Of a stretch of DNA of 64,000 bases, positions 1 through 9,430 are shown one piece after another; position 1 is the first letter of the stretch, and each line of letters opens with the position of its first letter. The DNA is taken from assembly GCA_002746535.1 (NCBI GenBank), contig NVWA01000008.1, positions 63,935-127,934 on the forward strand, given 5' to 3'. A program made the translations under genes and the position numbers. The notes beneath the pieces were generated by a model, which was not told where the DNA came from, searched no databases, and saw nothing but the letters and a program-made list of their open reading frames with translations. This DNA comes from Planctomycetota bacterium (GTDB lineage Bacteria; Planctomycetota; GCA-2746535).

Positions 1-1
1 T

Positions 2-667
2 TCTGCAGAAGCAAAGGGGAATTATAAACTAGATAAAGGTGTCTCGATTGTTAGTGCATCCTTGCAAAGCAATAAAATGCAAGTGTTGTTGAAAACATCA
101 ACACTTAAAGAAGGTATAGATTATAATGTAACCGTAAGTAAGATTTTTGATACAGCAAAAATACCAAATTATATTAAGAGTAGTTCTAAGAAAACATTTC
201 AGTATAAAGCGCTAGATACTCTTATTGATTTTTCCACCAAAAAATTTGCCGTAAAAGGGTTTAATAAATTTATTAAAGATCGATACACAAGTTTTGTGAA
301 AGCAGGTCCAGGGGGATATGCCATTGGTAAAAGCGGTAGCAATCCTGTATATAATTTTCAAGGAGTTGTATCAGCGACACCAAGATCCTTTACTGCTGGT
401 GAAAAGATATTGGTGACGTGGTATAATGATGATAACAAGTCGGTGACGTTTACACCTAAAATTTCTTTAACTTCAAAAGCAAGAGCGAATAAAGGTAAGT
501 GGTTTCTTATGTCTAAAATAACATTAGGTCCTGGGGCAATGGGTATCTCGGAGTTCAATATTAGTGGATCAAACGCTGGCAGCTATTCAGTCGTAAATAT
601 TAATTGCAATGCGAAGGTAAAAAAGAAATCTCTATTATGTCATAAGATTCAGTTGGATTCTAATTAG
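2..667 (+). CDS. C-terminal part of a secreted protein with an Ig-like fold (5' end outside window)
   Basis: The frame is open from the first bases of the window to the stop at 665-667, so the true start lies upstream. The first 45 or so residues (alternating hydrophobic strands, then a motif like YNVTVSKIFDTAKIPN) resemble the last strands of an Ig/FN3-like domain common in large secreted proteins of PVC bacteria. The remainder is beta-rich, Lys/Ser/Asn-rich and has two late cysteines, with no membrane segment. I infer an extracellular multidomain protein; no catalytic motif is visible and the function is unknown. It is followed by about 220 bases without a gene. Confidence 0.6.
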   Translation, partial: SAEAKGNYKLDKGVSIVSASLQSNKMQVLLKTSTLKEGIDYNVTVSKIFDTAKIPNYIKSSSKKTFQYKALDTLIDFSTKKFAVKGFNKFIKDRYTSFVKAGPGGYAIGKSGSNPVYNFQGVVSATPRSFTAGEKILVTWYNDDNKSVTFTPKISLTSKARANKGKWFLMSKITLGPGAMGISEFNISGSNAGSYSVVNINCNAKVKKKSLLCHKIQLDSN

Positions 668-744
668 TCTTTACTCGCGGTCTTCAGAAATTTTTTGGAG
701 GCCATGAGCTTTTAGTTTAGGTCTATATCTTTTGGGGTTGAATC

Positions 745-858
745 CGGACAATTTTTCAGTCTTATTATTTCAAAATAGATAAAAGGTTAATTAAGGCTTT
801 CTTTTTCTTTTCTAAAATGTAAATTACAAAAAGAATATACGGCAAACCATCATTCACA
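745..858 (+). repeat. Upstream region A, duplicated before the second PhyH gene
   Basis: This non-coding stretch before the first PhyH gene is collinear with 1772-1886 before the second. Shared blocks in the same order include GGACA, TCTTATTATTTCA, GATAAAA, TTAATTAAG/CTAATTAAG, TTTTCTTTT and ATGTAAATTA. The similarity shows that the duplication covered the promoter/leader as well as the gene. Confidence 0.65.
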
Positions 859-887
859 CTTTGAGTGAAATTCTTGAGATTATATCT

Positions 888-1655
888 ATGTTAACATTAG
901 CGAATGCTTTAAACTCTTTAGGTGTTACTGACAATACGCTATCAGAAGAAGAAAAGTCCTTTCTTGATAAAAATGGTTATTTGCCTTTTGAATGTCTGAT
1001 GACTGAGGAGGAAATGATTGCTTTTAGGAATCGTCTTGCGGAACTTTCCAAGGAAGAGGGGAGTGATGCTGGTAAAGAGGTTCATAAAGAAGAAGGGACA
1101 ATGCGTCTCAGTAACTTAATCAATAAAGATCCTATATTTGAAAAATGTATAAATCATCCAAGAGTTTTGGCTGCTGTCGGACATGTTCTTGGAAATTTTA
1201 AATTGTCTTCTTTGAATAGTCGAGCGGCTTTACCAGGAGAAGGCCGGCAAGCTTTGCATATTGATTATGATGATAAGGTAAAATTTAAAGCGGGCGATTA
1301 TCGCGTATGTAATTCAATATGGTTACTTGATGATTTTACTGTTGAGAATGGCGCAACACGTATTGTTCCTGGAACACATTTGAGTCGAAATTCTCCAAAA
1401 AAAGATTTAGATGATACCATGGTAGATCACCCAAATCAAATTCAATTCTTAGCAAAAGCCGGTACAGTTGTTGTTTTGAATTCGCATACGTGGCATAGTG
1501 GCATGACTAATAAGACTGATGTGCCTCGTAGAGCGATGCATTCCTATTTTTGCAGAGTTGATCAAGAACAGCAATTAAATCAAAAGAAATATATCAATAA
1601 AGCGACCCTTGATAGATTGTCACCAGAGTCGAAAGTTATTTTAGATGTTGTGTGA
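888..1655 (+). CDS. Phytanoyl-CoA dioxygenase (PhyH) family protein, copy 1
   Basis: A predicted Fe(II)/2-oxoglutarate dioxygenase of about 255 residues, the usual PhyH length. The facial-triad HxD is visible as LHIDYD near residue 124, and the distal His region as NSHTWHSG near residues 200-203. A downstream Arg in VPRRAMH could bind 2-oxoglutarate. The frame can be extended to a TTG at 861, but the ATG at 888 aligns with the start of its tandem paralog and is preferred. The substrate is unknown; members of this family hydroxylate lipids, amino acids or small metabolites. No signal peptide is seen, so it is probably cytoplasmic. Roughly two-thirds of residues match the next gene. Confidence 0.85.
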   Translation: MLTLANALNSLGVTDNTLSEEEKSFLDKNGYLPFECLMTEEEMIAFRNRLAELSKEEGSDAGKEVHKEEGTMRLSNLINKDPIFEKCINHPRVLAAVGHVLGNFKLSSLNSRAALPGEGRQALHIDYDDKVKFKAGDYRVCNSIWLLDDFTVENGATRIVPGTHLSRNSPKKDLDDTMVDHPNQIQFLAKAGTVVVLNSHTWHSGMTNKTDVPRRAMHSYFCRVDQEQQLNQKKYINKATLDRLSPESKVILDVV

Positions 1656-1771
1656 TAACTTTTAATCTAAGAATTAAAATTTCAGATATCAGTATAGATT
1701 AATATTCGACTCTCAATGTCTTTGGAGTCAATGAATTATTTCGTTAGCTGATATATTTTTTGGTACTCAGT

Positions 1772-1886
1772 TTGGACATTTTGGTGGTTCTTATTATTTC
1801 AATAAAGATAAAATACTAATTAAGACTTCCATTTTCTTTTGAATAATGTAAATTAAAAACTATATACGACCAACGAACATTTGTAT
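1772..1886 (+). repeat. Upstream region B, copy of 745-858
   Basis: Diverged copy of the leader of the first PhyH gene, with the same ordered blocks (GGACA, TTCTTATTATTTCA, GATAAAA, CTAATTAAGA, TTTTCTTTT, ATGTAAATTA). It marks the boundary of a gene-plus-leader tandem duplication and may hold a conserved control element. Confidence 0.65.
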
Positions 1887-1914
1887 CATGTGTATGATAT
1901 TTTGGGTAAAGTCT

Positions 1915-2676
1915 ATGCAGACAATAGTGAATGCTTTAGCGTCTTTAGGAGTGACTGACAAGACGCTCTCTAAAGAAGAAAAGTCTTTTCTTGATAAAAA
2001 TGGTTATTTACCTTTTGAAGATATTATGTCTGAAGAAGAACTGCTTGCTTTTAGATCCCGCCTAGGGGAGCTTTCGAAAGAAGAAGGCGATACTGCTGGT
2101 AAAGAGGTTCAAGAAGAAGAAGGGACAATGCGCTTAACAAATTTAGTTAATAAAGATCCAATGTTTGAAAAATGCATTTCTCACCCGAAAGTTTTAGCCG
2201 CAATTCATCATGTTTTAGGAGATTTTAAATTATCATCGCTTAATAGTCGTGCAGCAATGCCGGGTGGAGGTAGACAAGGGTTACATGTTGATAATGTACA
2301 TGATGATTTAGAACCTAGTGACTATCGCGTCTGTAATGCAATTTGGTTGTTGGATAACTTCACAGTCGAGAATGGTGCGACTCGTTTAGTACCAGGTTCT
2401 CATTTGACAGGGAAATCTCCGAATACTGTGCTGTATGATACGATGACTGATCACCCAGATCAAATTCAGATCGTTGCAAAAGCGGGAACAGTTGTTATTG
2501 TTAATTCTCATACATGGCATGCTGGCACTGCCAATAAAACAAATTTACCTCGTAGAGGGATGCATGCTTATTATTGTCGTAGAGATCAGGTTCAACAATT
2601 GGATCAACGAAAGAGTATTGGGCAAGATGCTCTCAATTGGTTGTCTCCGGAATCAAAAGTTATCCTTGATGTCTAG
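1915..2676 (+). CDS. Phytanoyl-CoA dioxygenase (PhyH) family protein, copy 2
   Basis: Tandem paralog of the preceding gene, about 253 residues, also a predicted non-haem iron/2-oxoglutarate oxygenase. HxD is kept as LHVDNV and the distal His as NSHTWHAG, so both copies look active. The two differ most around the HxD loop (DYDDKVKF versus DNVHDDLE), the part that usually lines the active site, so the copies may differ in substrate. An in-frame ATG at 1888 exists but gives a hydrophobic, non-conserved leader. The ATG at 1915 matches copy 1. Confidence 0.85.
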   Translation: MQTIVNALASLGVTDKTLSKEEKSFLDKNGYLPFEDIMSEEELLAFRSRLGELSKEEGDTAGKEVQEEEGTMRLTNLVNKDPMFEKCISHPKVLAAIHHVLGDFKLSSLNSRAAMPGGGRQGLHVDNVHDDLEPSDYRVCNAIWLLDNFTVENGATRLVPGSHLTGKSPNTVLYDTMTDHPDQIQIVAKAGTVVIVNSHTWHAGTANKTNLPRRGMHAYYCRRDQVQQLDQRKSIGQDALNWLSPESKVILDV

Positions 2677-2721
2677 GCGAAAATCTTTAGTAGGTTTTTC
2701 CTCATAAATAAACTGAAATAG

Positions 2722-3599
2722 ATTTTTAGTTTCAAGCAGACGTCTCCAGTTTTCCTCACAATTTGCCAACTAATCAAATTGGCATGGCGCGACGATTTTA
2801 CGGAGAAAGAACGCAAAGAAGCCTATGATGAAGTCTATGATCTTGCCATATATCTTCTTGAGACATACAAAGGCACAGGCAAAACTTTTATGTTTGGACA
2901 CTGGGAGGGTGACTGGTATCATCATCTAGGGTATAAAAGAGACATAGACCCGAAGCCAGAGCACATCAAGAATATGATAGCTTGGCTGAACATACGTCAG
3001 AAAGCTGTCGATGATGCCAAGAAAAAAGTAAAAGCAAAAAATGTTTTTCTTTATCATTACACCGAAGTGAATCTGGCTTTGAAAGCCTTAAAAGGTAAAA
3101 AATGTCGTGTGAACAGTGTTCTGCCTTACACCACTCTTGATTATGTTTCGTACTCCTGTTATGACTCAACAATACGTCATAAAGATAAATTGGATGAGAT
3201 TTTACCAAAGGTTCTAAATCATATTGAATCTAAGATGAAGCCCAAGCCAGGTATAAAAGGAAAAGGATCTTTATCGGCGAGTACGGCTATCCCATTCTGA
3301 ACGTGGTGAAGAATCCGAAAGAACAAGATTACTACGCCAAGAACCTATGCCGTGTTGCATTGAAATGGGGCTGTCCCTATGTTCTGTATTGGCAAATGCA
3401 CTCTAATGAAATCAACAAGGATGGTAAGCATCGTGGTTTCTGGTTGATTGACAACAAAAACAAGAAACAGCCCTTCTATTTCACTCTTAAAAAATATTAT
3501 GCTGGGATGAAAAAATATGTGGTTAATTTTAAAGAGAAACATGGAAGAGTACCGAATAATAAAGAATTCAAAAAGAGAGCCGTTGAATTAATGAAGTAG
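2722..3599 (+). pseudogene. Frameshifted, 5'-truncated glycoside-hydrolase-like (TIM-barrel) gene
   Basis: Two adjacent frames together encode one protein. The upstream frame, open from the TAG at 2719, carries YKGTGKTFMFGHWEGDW, FLYHYTEVNL and LDYVSYSCYD, then runs out at 3298-3300. The continuing frame reads IFIGEYGYPI from 3267, overlapping the end of the first, then WGCPYVLYWQMHSNE and GFWLIDNKNKKQPFYF up to the stop at 3597-3599. The GEYG glutamate, HWEGDW and LYWQM resemble catalytic and barrel motifs of retaining glycosidases. The frame changes within an A/G-rich run (about 3255-3266). The usual N-terminal half and a signal peptide are absent, so I read this as a relic. A sequencing indel could explain the frameshift but not the missing N-terminus. 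Confidence 0.65.
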
Positions 3600-3600
3600 A

Positions 3601-3828
3601 TCAATGATGATAAAGGTATTGCTGTATTAGATTCCGCCGGGAATTTAACTTGTCGCGCGTGTAGAAATTGGATTATTTCTTAGTGCTTACTTATCAATAC
3701 TAACTGATAAAAAACTTTTTATTGCTGACCAGGGAAATAGTCGGATAGTTAGTGTAAAATTAAATTATCATATGAATAAAAGAATGTCTGTACCAAATAA
3801 AAGTATGACAAAATCTGGTGAAAAATAA
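3601..3828 (+). pseudogene. Relic of an NHL-repeat-like protein
   Basis: Two frames keep recognisable fragments: DKGIAVLDSAGNL in the frame of the previous gene, and KKLFIADQGNSRIVSVKL followed by about 24 residues to a TAA at 3826-3828. Both look like blades of an NHL/beta-propeller protein (GIAVLD.GNL and ADQGNSRIV are typical). They are joined by a frameshift near 3650-3660. No start or full-length frame remains. The following bases to 4007 hold no gene I can see. Confidence 0.4.
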
Positions 3829-4007
3829 TCCCTACTAATGTAAATACCTTTATTTACATGATCTTTATCGAATACTTCTCTTGCTACAGAGAAATATTTT
3901 TCCCTCTACGTCTAGAAATTGATACTGCTGTGTTTGTTATCTAAATATAGTAGATGTTCTATTATTTATTAGAATGGGAGCTTATATTTTAATGCTTGGA
4001 GAAATAT

Positions 4008-4847
4008 ATGAATCCCGAAGAAAAAAGTATTGCCGTTAAAAAATTCATGGATTTGCATGAATGTAACATTGAAGATCATGTTTATGGAAAAGTTGGTGGT
4101 ATTGAATTAGTTGCAACCATTTATACGCCGAAAATAAAACCGAGTGAACTTACTAAAGCAATTGTATATGTTCATGGTGGAGGTTGGGTTGGTGGAGGGC
4201 GAGATCACTTTAACAGTCATGGAGCCTACTTTGCAAGTAAAGGTATAGTTGGTGTCTGTATTACTTATCGACTGGTACCTGATCATAAATTCCCTGCTCA
4301 AATTCAAGATGCCAATTGTGCAATTCGTTGGACCAGGAAAAATACTCAAGAATTAAATATAGATCCCAATGAAATTTATGTGTGTGGTTCATCCGCGGGT
4401 GGGCATATTGCAGGTATAGTTGCCTATGCAGGAGCTGTAAATGCTTTTGATGCTGCTGGTGGAAATGAAGGCGTTTCTAGTGACGTTAAAGGGGCGATAT
4501 TATTTTGTGGCTACTATGAATCAAGAGAAGATATTTTGGAACCTAGAGCTCCCAAACCAAATAAAGTTTCTTATTTTGGTGGCACTTATGATGAAATTCC
4601 GGAAGTATATCAACAAGCCTCTTGCGTATCTTATGTAAATAAACATTCACCCCGCACATTATTATTTCATGGTGATGCTGATGGAACAGTATCCTTTGAA
4701 CATAGTAAAAAGCTTAAAGACGCATTGGACTTAAATAATGTTGAGAATCAGTTAATTGTTGAAAATGGTGGATCTCATACTGATTATAGCTTTGAGAAGG
4801 CAGCTTTTATGACGACGCTAAAAGAGATGGAGAAATTCATCTTATAA
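4008..4847 (+). CDS. Alpha/beta-hydrolase (BD-FAE/HSL-type esterase)
   Basis: Predicted serine esterase/carboxylesterase of 279 residues. The oxyanion-hole motif HGGGW is at residues 56-60, the nucleophile elbow GSSAG puts Ser at about 129, the acid is Asp in HGDADGTV (about 225) and the base is His in GGSHTDY (about 257). All four pieces of the triad and oxyanion hole are present. The ATG at 4008 is chosen over a TTG at 3996 because GGAG lies 7-8 bases before it. No signal peptide. The sulfatase gene follows after about 29 bases, so the two are probably co-transcribed and may act on the same esterified or sulfated substrate (inference). Confidence 0.85.
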   Translation: MNPEEKSIAVKKFMDLHECNIEDHVYGKVGGIELVATIYTPKIKPSELTKAIVYVHGGGWVGGGRDHFNSHGAYFASKGIVGVCITYRLVPDHKFPAQIQDANCAIRWTRKNTQELNIDPNEIYVCGSSAGGHIAGIVAYAGAVNAFDAAGGNEGVSSDVKGAILFCGYYESREDILEPRAPKPNKVSYFGGTYDEIPEVYQQASCVSYVNKHSPRTLLFHGDADGTVSFEHSKKLKDALDLNNVENQLIVENGGSHTDYSFEKAAFMTTLKEMEKFIL

Positions 4848-4876
4848 ATGTTTTAGATTTAATGAGGAAATAATGA

Positions 4877-6460
4877 ATGACGAATAAACCAAATGTAATA
4901 TTAATTCTTAATGATGACATGGGGTATTCTGATCTCGGTTGTTATGGAGGCGAGATTGAAACGCCAAATCTTGATTGGTTGGCCAAGCGAGGATTAAGAT
5001 ATACTCAATTTTATAATACGGCCCGTTGTTGCCCCTCGAGAGCATCACTTTTAACAGGGATGTATCCTCAGCAAGCAGACGTTGGTCACATGATAGGGGA
5101 TGATGGAATAGATGGTTACTTAGGAAACTTAAGTAATAAATGTGTTACTATTGCCGAAGCTTTAAAGTTGGGTGGGTATTCGACCTACATGTCCGGCAAG
5201 TGGCATGTTACTAAAGATATTGATGATAAAAAAGATAATTGGCCAAATCAAAGAGGGTTTGAAGACTTCTATGGCATTCTTGGTGGGGCGGCTAGTTACT
5301 ATGAACCTCGTTCATTAAATAGAAATAACGAACGTATTGATCCGCCGAGTGGTGAATATTATCTTACGGATGCTATTTCTGATGAAGCTATTCGACAAAT
5401 TAAAGGGCACAATGAAAACAAAAAGGATCAACCTTTTTTTCAATATGTTGCTTATACAGCGCCACATTGGCCCTTGCATGCTTATGAAGAAGATATTAAA
5501 AAATATAAAGGTAGGTTTGATGCAGGATGGGATGATTTGAGAAAAGAACGTCTTGAGCGCATGGTTGCTATGGGAATAATAAATGAAAGCTGGCGTTTGA
5601 CCGAGAGAGATTCGCGAGTCGAAGAATGGGAAAACGCTAAAGATAAAAGTTGGCAAGCAAGGCGTATGGAAGTTTATGCGGCTCAAATAGATCGTATGGA
5701 TCAGGGGATCGGTAGAATAGTCGATAGCTTGAAAGAGACTAATTCATTAGAGAATACACTAATAATATTTTTGGCAGATAATGGAGGGTGCGCAGAAGAA
5801 ATTAGTGAAGAGTGGGGCCATAGGATCGCTGAGGGAGGCGTAGGTGGTTCTTTTAACACGCGGGATGGAAGGGAAGTAAGGTATGGAAATACTTCTGATA
5901 TAAGTCCAGGTGGAGAAGATACCTACGCTAGTTATGGAATTCCATGGGCGAATGTTTCTAATACACCCTTTCGACTATATAAACATTGGGTTCATGAAGG
6001 GGGCATTTCTACTCCATTTATAGCACATTGGCCTTCTGGTATTAAAGCGCAAGGTGAGTTGAGGCAACAGCCGGCTCAACTACCTGATGTTATGGCAACG
6101 ATCTTAGACATTGCTGGTATAGAATATCCAAAGGTTTGTAATGAAAATTCTATCAAACCTTTGGAGGGTGTTAGTATGGTTCCAACTTTTACTAATCAAA
6201 TTCATGAAAGAGAAGTTTTGTATTGGGAGCACGAAGGTAATAAAGCTATTCGTAAAGGAAAGTGGAAGCTTGTATTGAGGCATCCTAACGAATGGGAGCT
6301 TTATGATATAGAAGAAGAAAGAACAGAGTTGAATAATGTGTCTAAGGATTTCCCCGACGTGGTTAATGAGTTGACCGCTCTCTATGAAAAGTGGGCTGAA
6401 AAATGTGAAGTAAAACCATGGGAAGAATTATTAGAACTTAGAAGAAATAAAGAGGCTTAA
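4877..6460 (+). CDS. Arylsulfatase-type sulfatase (S1 family)
   Basis: Hydrolyses sulfate esters using a formylglycine made from Cys. The maturation motif CCPSR is at residues 51-55 (C51 predicted formylglycine; C-x-P-S-R type). Metal ligands are visible as NDDMG (D13, D14) and ADNGG (D301, N302). The C-terminal part (GKWKLVLRHPNEWELYDIEEE) is the usual sulfatase end domain. At 527 residues it is full length. The protein starts directly at the first strand of the fold and has no signal peptide, unusual for a polysaccharide sulfatase, so it is cytoplasmic or a substrate is imported. GAGG precedes the ATG by 8 bases. Paired with the upstream esterase. Confidence 0.92.
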   Translation: MTNKPNVILILNDDMGYSDLGCYGGEIETPNLDWLAKRGLRYTQFYNTARCCPSRASLLTGMYPQQADVGHMIGDDGIDGYLGNLSNKCVTIAEALKLGGYSTYMSGKWHVTKDIDDKKDNWPNQRGFEDFYGILGGAASYYEPRSLNRNNERIDPPSGEYYLTDAISDEAIRQIKGHNENKKDQPFFQYVAYTAPHWPLHAYEEDIKKYKGRFDAGWDDLRKERLERMVAMGIINESWRLTERDSRVEEWENAKDKSWQARRMEVYAAQIDRMDQGIGRIVDSLKETNSLENTLIIFLADNGGCAEEISEEWGHRIAEGGVGGSFNTRDGREVRYGNTSDISPGGEDTYASYGIPWANVSNTPFRLYKHWVHEGGISTPFIAHWPSGIKAQGELRQQPAQLPDVMATILDIAGIEYPKVCNENSIKPLEGVSMVPTFTNQIHEREVLYWEHEGNKAIRKGKWKLVLRHPNEWELYDIEEERTELNNVSKDFPDVVNELTALYEKWAEKCEVKPWEELLELRRNKEA

Positions 6461-6464
6461 TTTT

Positions 6465-7103
6465 TTACATTTTATTTTTGATACTATTTTTCCAAGCAGG
6501 TGCTAATTCTGGATGGTCAAAGGCAATTTGAAGAATATCTTTATTTTTTTCATTTTTTGGTCCAAAAGTCGCCTGAAATAAATCGAAAACGGAAAGTTTT
6601 AGTTTGGCATAGGGTTGTATCGTTATTTTGGAATCAACATTTACTTGACCTTCTTTGAGGACTTTGAAATAGATCCCTGTTTTACCATATTGAATAAATA
6701 ATTTTGGATCAATTTTATTATTGCTGGCAATATTTAACTTATAGCATGGTGACCTTGGTTGTGAGATAGATAATATAGCCTCGCCAATGTGGAGTTGATC
6801 TCCTATGTGTAAATCTTCTTCAATTAGATTGTCAAAAGTTAAGTTTTCACCAAAATAACCGAATTGAATGTCATCCTGATTTATTAATTTCTTCCAATAA
6901 GCATAATGATGAAAAGAATATCCGTACACGGCTTTATATTCTCCACCGTGATTTTTTAGGTCAGCTTGTTGATCACCTTCAACATGATCACTAAAAATAT
7001 GAACAGAATGGTTTATAGATTCTTTTAATATGCCCGTTTTTACCATTTTATCATTGTACATTTTTTCTTTTACTAGAGATATGTTGATTGATTGTAATTC
7101 CAT
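6465..7103 (-). CDS. MOSC-domain protein, YiiM-like
   Basis: Predicted molybdenum-cofactor-sulfurase C-terminal (MOSC) fold with a C-terminal 3-alpha extension, 212 residues, like YiiM. Visible landmarks are HGGEYKAVYGY, YWKKLI, FGENLTF and the reactive Cys in QPRSPCYKL (C120), with the helical tail ILQIAFDHPELAPAWK. YiiM proteins reduce N-hydroxylated compounds with bound molybdenum cofactor; I infer a similar role. It begins just after the stop of the upstream AAA+ regulator and ends 4 bases from the convergent sulfatase, so it is probably the last gene of a regulator-regulator-MOSC operon. Confidence 0.85.
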   Translation of the reverse strand: MELQSINISLVKEKMYNDKMVKTGILKESINHSVHIFSDHVEGDQQADLKNHGGEYKAVYGYSFHHYAYWKKLINQDDIQFGYFGENLTFDNLIEEDLHIGDQLHIGEAILSISQPRSPCYKLNIASNNKIDPKLFIQYGKTGIYFKVLKEGQVNVDSKITIQPYAKLKLSVFDLFQATFGPKNEKNKDILQIAFDHPELAPAWKNSIKNKM

Positions 7104-7104
7104 T

Positions 7105-9408
7105 TTATTCTTTCAATTGAAAATAGTGGGTTCTAGTTGATGCTGAAGGTGTTACTCTGTTGATATAACCTTCTTCGACTAATAATTTCAAATCGGTTGT
7201 GATTGTACCCGGTGCAACATTTAATACTTTAATTATTTCTCCTCTAGTTAATGTTTTTACTTCTTTAAACATAGCTCTTATTTTTTCTAATCGTCTTAGA
7301 GGAGTTTTTTCATTTGTGATTATATTTTCAATCAATGACTTGAATGAATCATTTGATGGTTTTGATTGAATTGTACTATTTAATTGGGTCGTATTTTGGG
7401 TATTTTCTGAAATGACATGTTTAGCTTTTTGATCAATTGGTTTTTTAATTTCTTTTTTCTTGTTCAATTGTAGATCAATTGTATCGTAAAAAAGTTTTTC
7501 TGAGTGGTATAGTCTCAATTTATCCATTTCATTTTTTAATTGTCTGACATTGCCAGGCCATGAATAACCCATCATTTCTTTTTGTAATTCTTTTGATAAT
7601 TTCGGTTGTTCTTTATCAGTTCTTTCTCGTTTTAAGAATAATTCTGCTAAAAGAATAATATCTTTGTTTCGTTCTTTAAGTGTAGGAATTTGAATTTCTA
7701 ATCGATTTAATCGATAATATAAATCTTCTCTAAATTTATTTTGATTAACAAGTTCTTTTAAATTTTTATTGGTTGCTGTAATGATTCTGCATTTAATCTT
7801 CTTTGGTTTGGTACTGCCGATAGGTTTTACTTCATTGGATTCCAATATTCTTAATAAAGAAACTTGGACGTGTTCTGAAATATCTCCGATTTCATCTAAA
7901 AACACAGTTCCGTTTTTAGCCGCTTCAAAAATGCCTTTATGATCTTGTGTTGCACCTGTGTATGAGCCTTTTAAATGGCCAAATAATTCTGAGTGCAATA
8001 ATGATTCTGCTATTGCGGCACAATTGATGACTAGAAAAGGATGATCAGATCGATCAGAGATATTATGCAATCTATGCGCAACTTCTTCTTTACCTACACC
8101 AGTTTCGCCATAAATCAAAATTGATGTGTCCGCATTGGCGTATTTATTAATGATATTTTTTAATTGAATCATGGGTTTTGATTGTCCAATGATATTTGTA
8201 GGCAATTCCGTCTTGTGGTTTTTTAAAATCTGAGGAAATTCAAATGGTTTTGGTTTGCTTTTAATATTTTGTTTAAGTAATTGAATGATTGTTCTCTTTG
8301 GTAGTTCACTTGAAAGATCAAGTTCAAAGTATAATCTATTTAAAGCATTGTAATAAAGGCAATATTCATAACATTTTTTAAAAAGTTTTTCGGCTTTAGT
8401 TTTGTTGCCTTTTAGTAATTCAAATCTAGCATCAAAAAAAACATTTAAGTAATGAATATAACCAGAATTTTTTATTTCATTTAATAATTTAGAGGCAGCG
8501 CTGATGTTTTTGTTTGATAATTCTGCCCTAATTAATGTGTAGAAAATAGTATTGTTTACTTTAAGTATGGCTTTATGTTCAGTTGCAAATTTCTTGGCCC
8601 ATGCTAATCCGTTAACGGGATCCTTCTCTTTTAAATAACAATTTATTATATACCATCTAGTGGAAGCATCTATATTTTTAGAATTGATATTGTAATCTTG
8701 ATGATCAATATCCATAGAAAAAGTTACAATTTTATAGTCTCTTATCAGGTTTTTATAATCCAATATTTTTTTAATACTCTCATCTTCAAAATCAAGAGAT
8801 TTGAACAACACTGAATGATTTTTAAATTGACATGTTTGTATATAATTGCGGAATATAATTTCTGTCGTTAAAAGTTTTGACCTTTTATTTTTAAATTTGA
8901 AATTAAACTTTTCAAAGTCTTTGAGGCGACCTTCATCACTTAAATAGGTCATGTACACTAATAAGGTTAACTCATAATGAGCTGAAGTTTTCGGTATTTT
9001 CTCTATGGCTTCAAGTAAATATTTTTCTTTTTGTTTTTCATCACCTTTTACACTTTCAAGGATACTTAAAAGGTTAATCAGTTTTACCTGCAATTCGGGT
9101 ATCTTTATTTTGTATTCCTTAATTCTATTGGTCAGCATATTTGCTTCGTGATAGTTTCCGCTACGAATGGCAGCTCCACTCCAAATTAGTAGAAACAATA
9201 TGAATAGATCTTTGTCATATTTCTGATTATTATTTAATATTGATTGGGCTAGTTCTCTTTCTTTAGACTCATTATAATTTGACCCGCTATAAGTAGACAA
9301 CCCGATCATAGCTTTTGAAATTGGCCATTCTGCTTCCTTAGAATTTAGAACTATACTTGAAAACCTCCCATCAGAGGTAAGCCATTTTTTTACTAAAGTT
9401 ATTGTCAT
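7105..9408 (-). CDS. Sigma-54-type AAA+ activator with helical-repeat N-terminus and winged-helix C-terminus (copy 2)
   Basis: 767 residues. The first 400 residues are helical and TPR-like with no receiver, GAF or PAS domain visible. A sigma-54-interaction AAA+ domain follows: Walker A GETGVGKE (434-441), GSYTGA in place of GAFTGA (481-486), Walker B TVFLDEIGD, and the YSWPGNVRQLKNEM segment. After a low-complexity linker, residues 703-767 form a predicted winged helix (LTRGEIIKVL, APGTITTDL) instead of the usual Fis-type helix. The Tyr variant of GAFTGA is known in working activators. It lies 22 bases after its paralog and is likely co-transcribed. Signal and targets are unknown. Confidence 0.85.
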   Translation of the reverse strand: MTITLVKKWLTSDGRFSSIVLNSKEAEWPISKAMIGLSTYSGSNYNESKERELAQSILNNNQKYDKDLFILFLLIWSGAAIRSGNYHEANMLTNRIKEYKIKIPELQVKLINLLSILESVKGDEKQKEKYLLEAIEKIPKTSAHYELTLLVYMTYLSDEGRLKDFEKFNFKFKNKRSKLLTTEIIFRNYIQTCQFKNHSVLFKSLDFEDESIKKILDYKNLIRDYKIVTFSMDIDHQDYNINSKNIDASTRWYIINCYLKEKDPVNGLAWAKKFATEHKAILKVNNTIFYTLIRAELSNKNISAASKLLNEIKNSGYIHYLNVFFDARFELLKGNKTKAEKLFKKCYEYCLYYNALNRLYFELDLSSELPKRTIIQLLKQNIKSKPKPFEFPQILKNHKTELPTNIIGQSKPMIQLKNIINKYANADTSILIYGETGVGKEEVAHRLHNISDRSDHPFLVINCAAIAESLLHSELFGHLKGSYTGATQDHKGIFEAAKNGTVFLDEIGDISEHVQVSLLRILESNEVKPIGSTKPKKIKCRIITATNKNLKELVNQNKFREDLYYRLNRLEIQIPTLKERNKDIILLAELFLKRERTDKEQPKLSKELQKEMMGYSWPGNVRQLKNEMDKLRLYHSEKLFYDTIDLQLNKKKEIKKPIDQKAKHVISENTQNTTQLNSTIQSKPSNDSFKSLIENIITNEKTPLRRLEKIRAMFKEVKTLTRGEIIKVLNVAPGTITTDLKLLVEEGYINRVTPSASTRTHYFQLKE

Positions 9409-9430
9409 TTTTTGTTAACTACAATTCTGT

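Noticed and set aside
736-756. String resembling a tRNA T-arm (GGGGTTGAATCC)
   Set aside because: No matching acceptor, D or anticodon arms are found around it.
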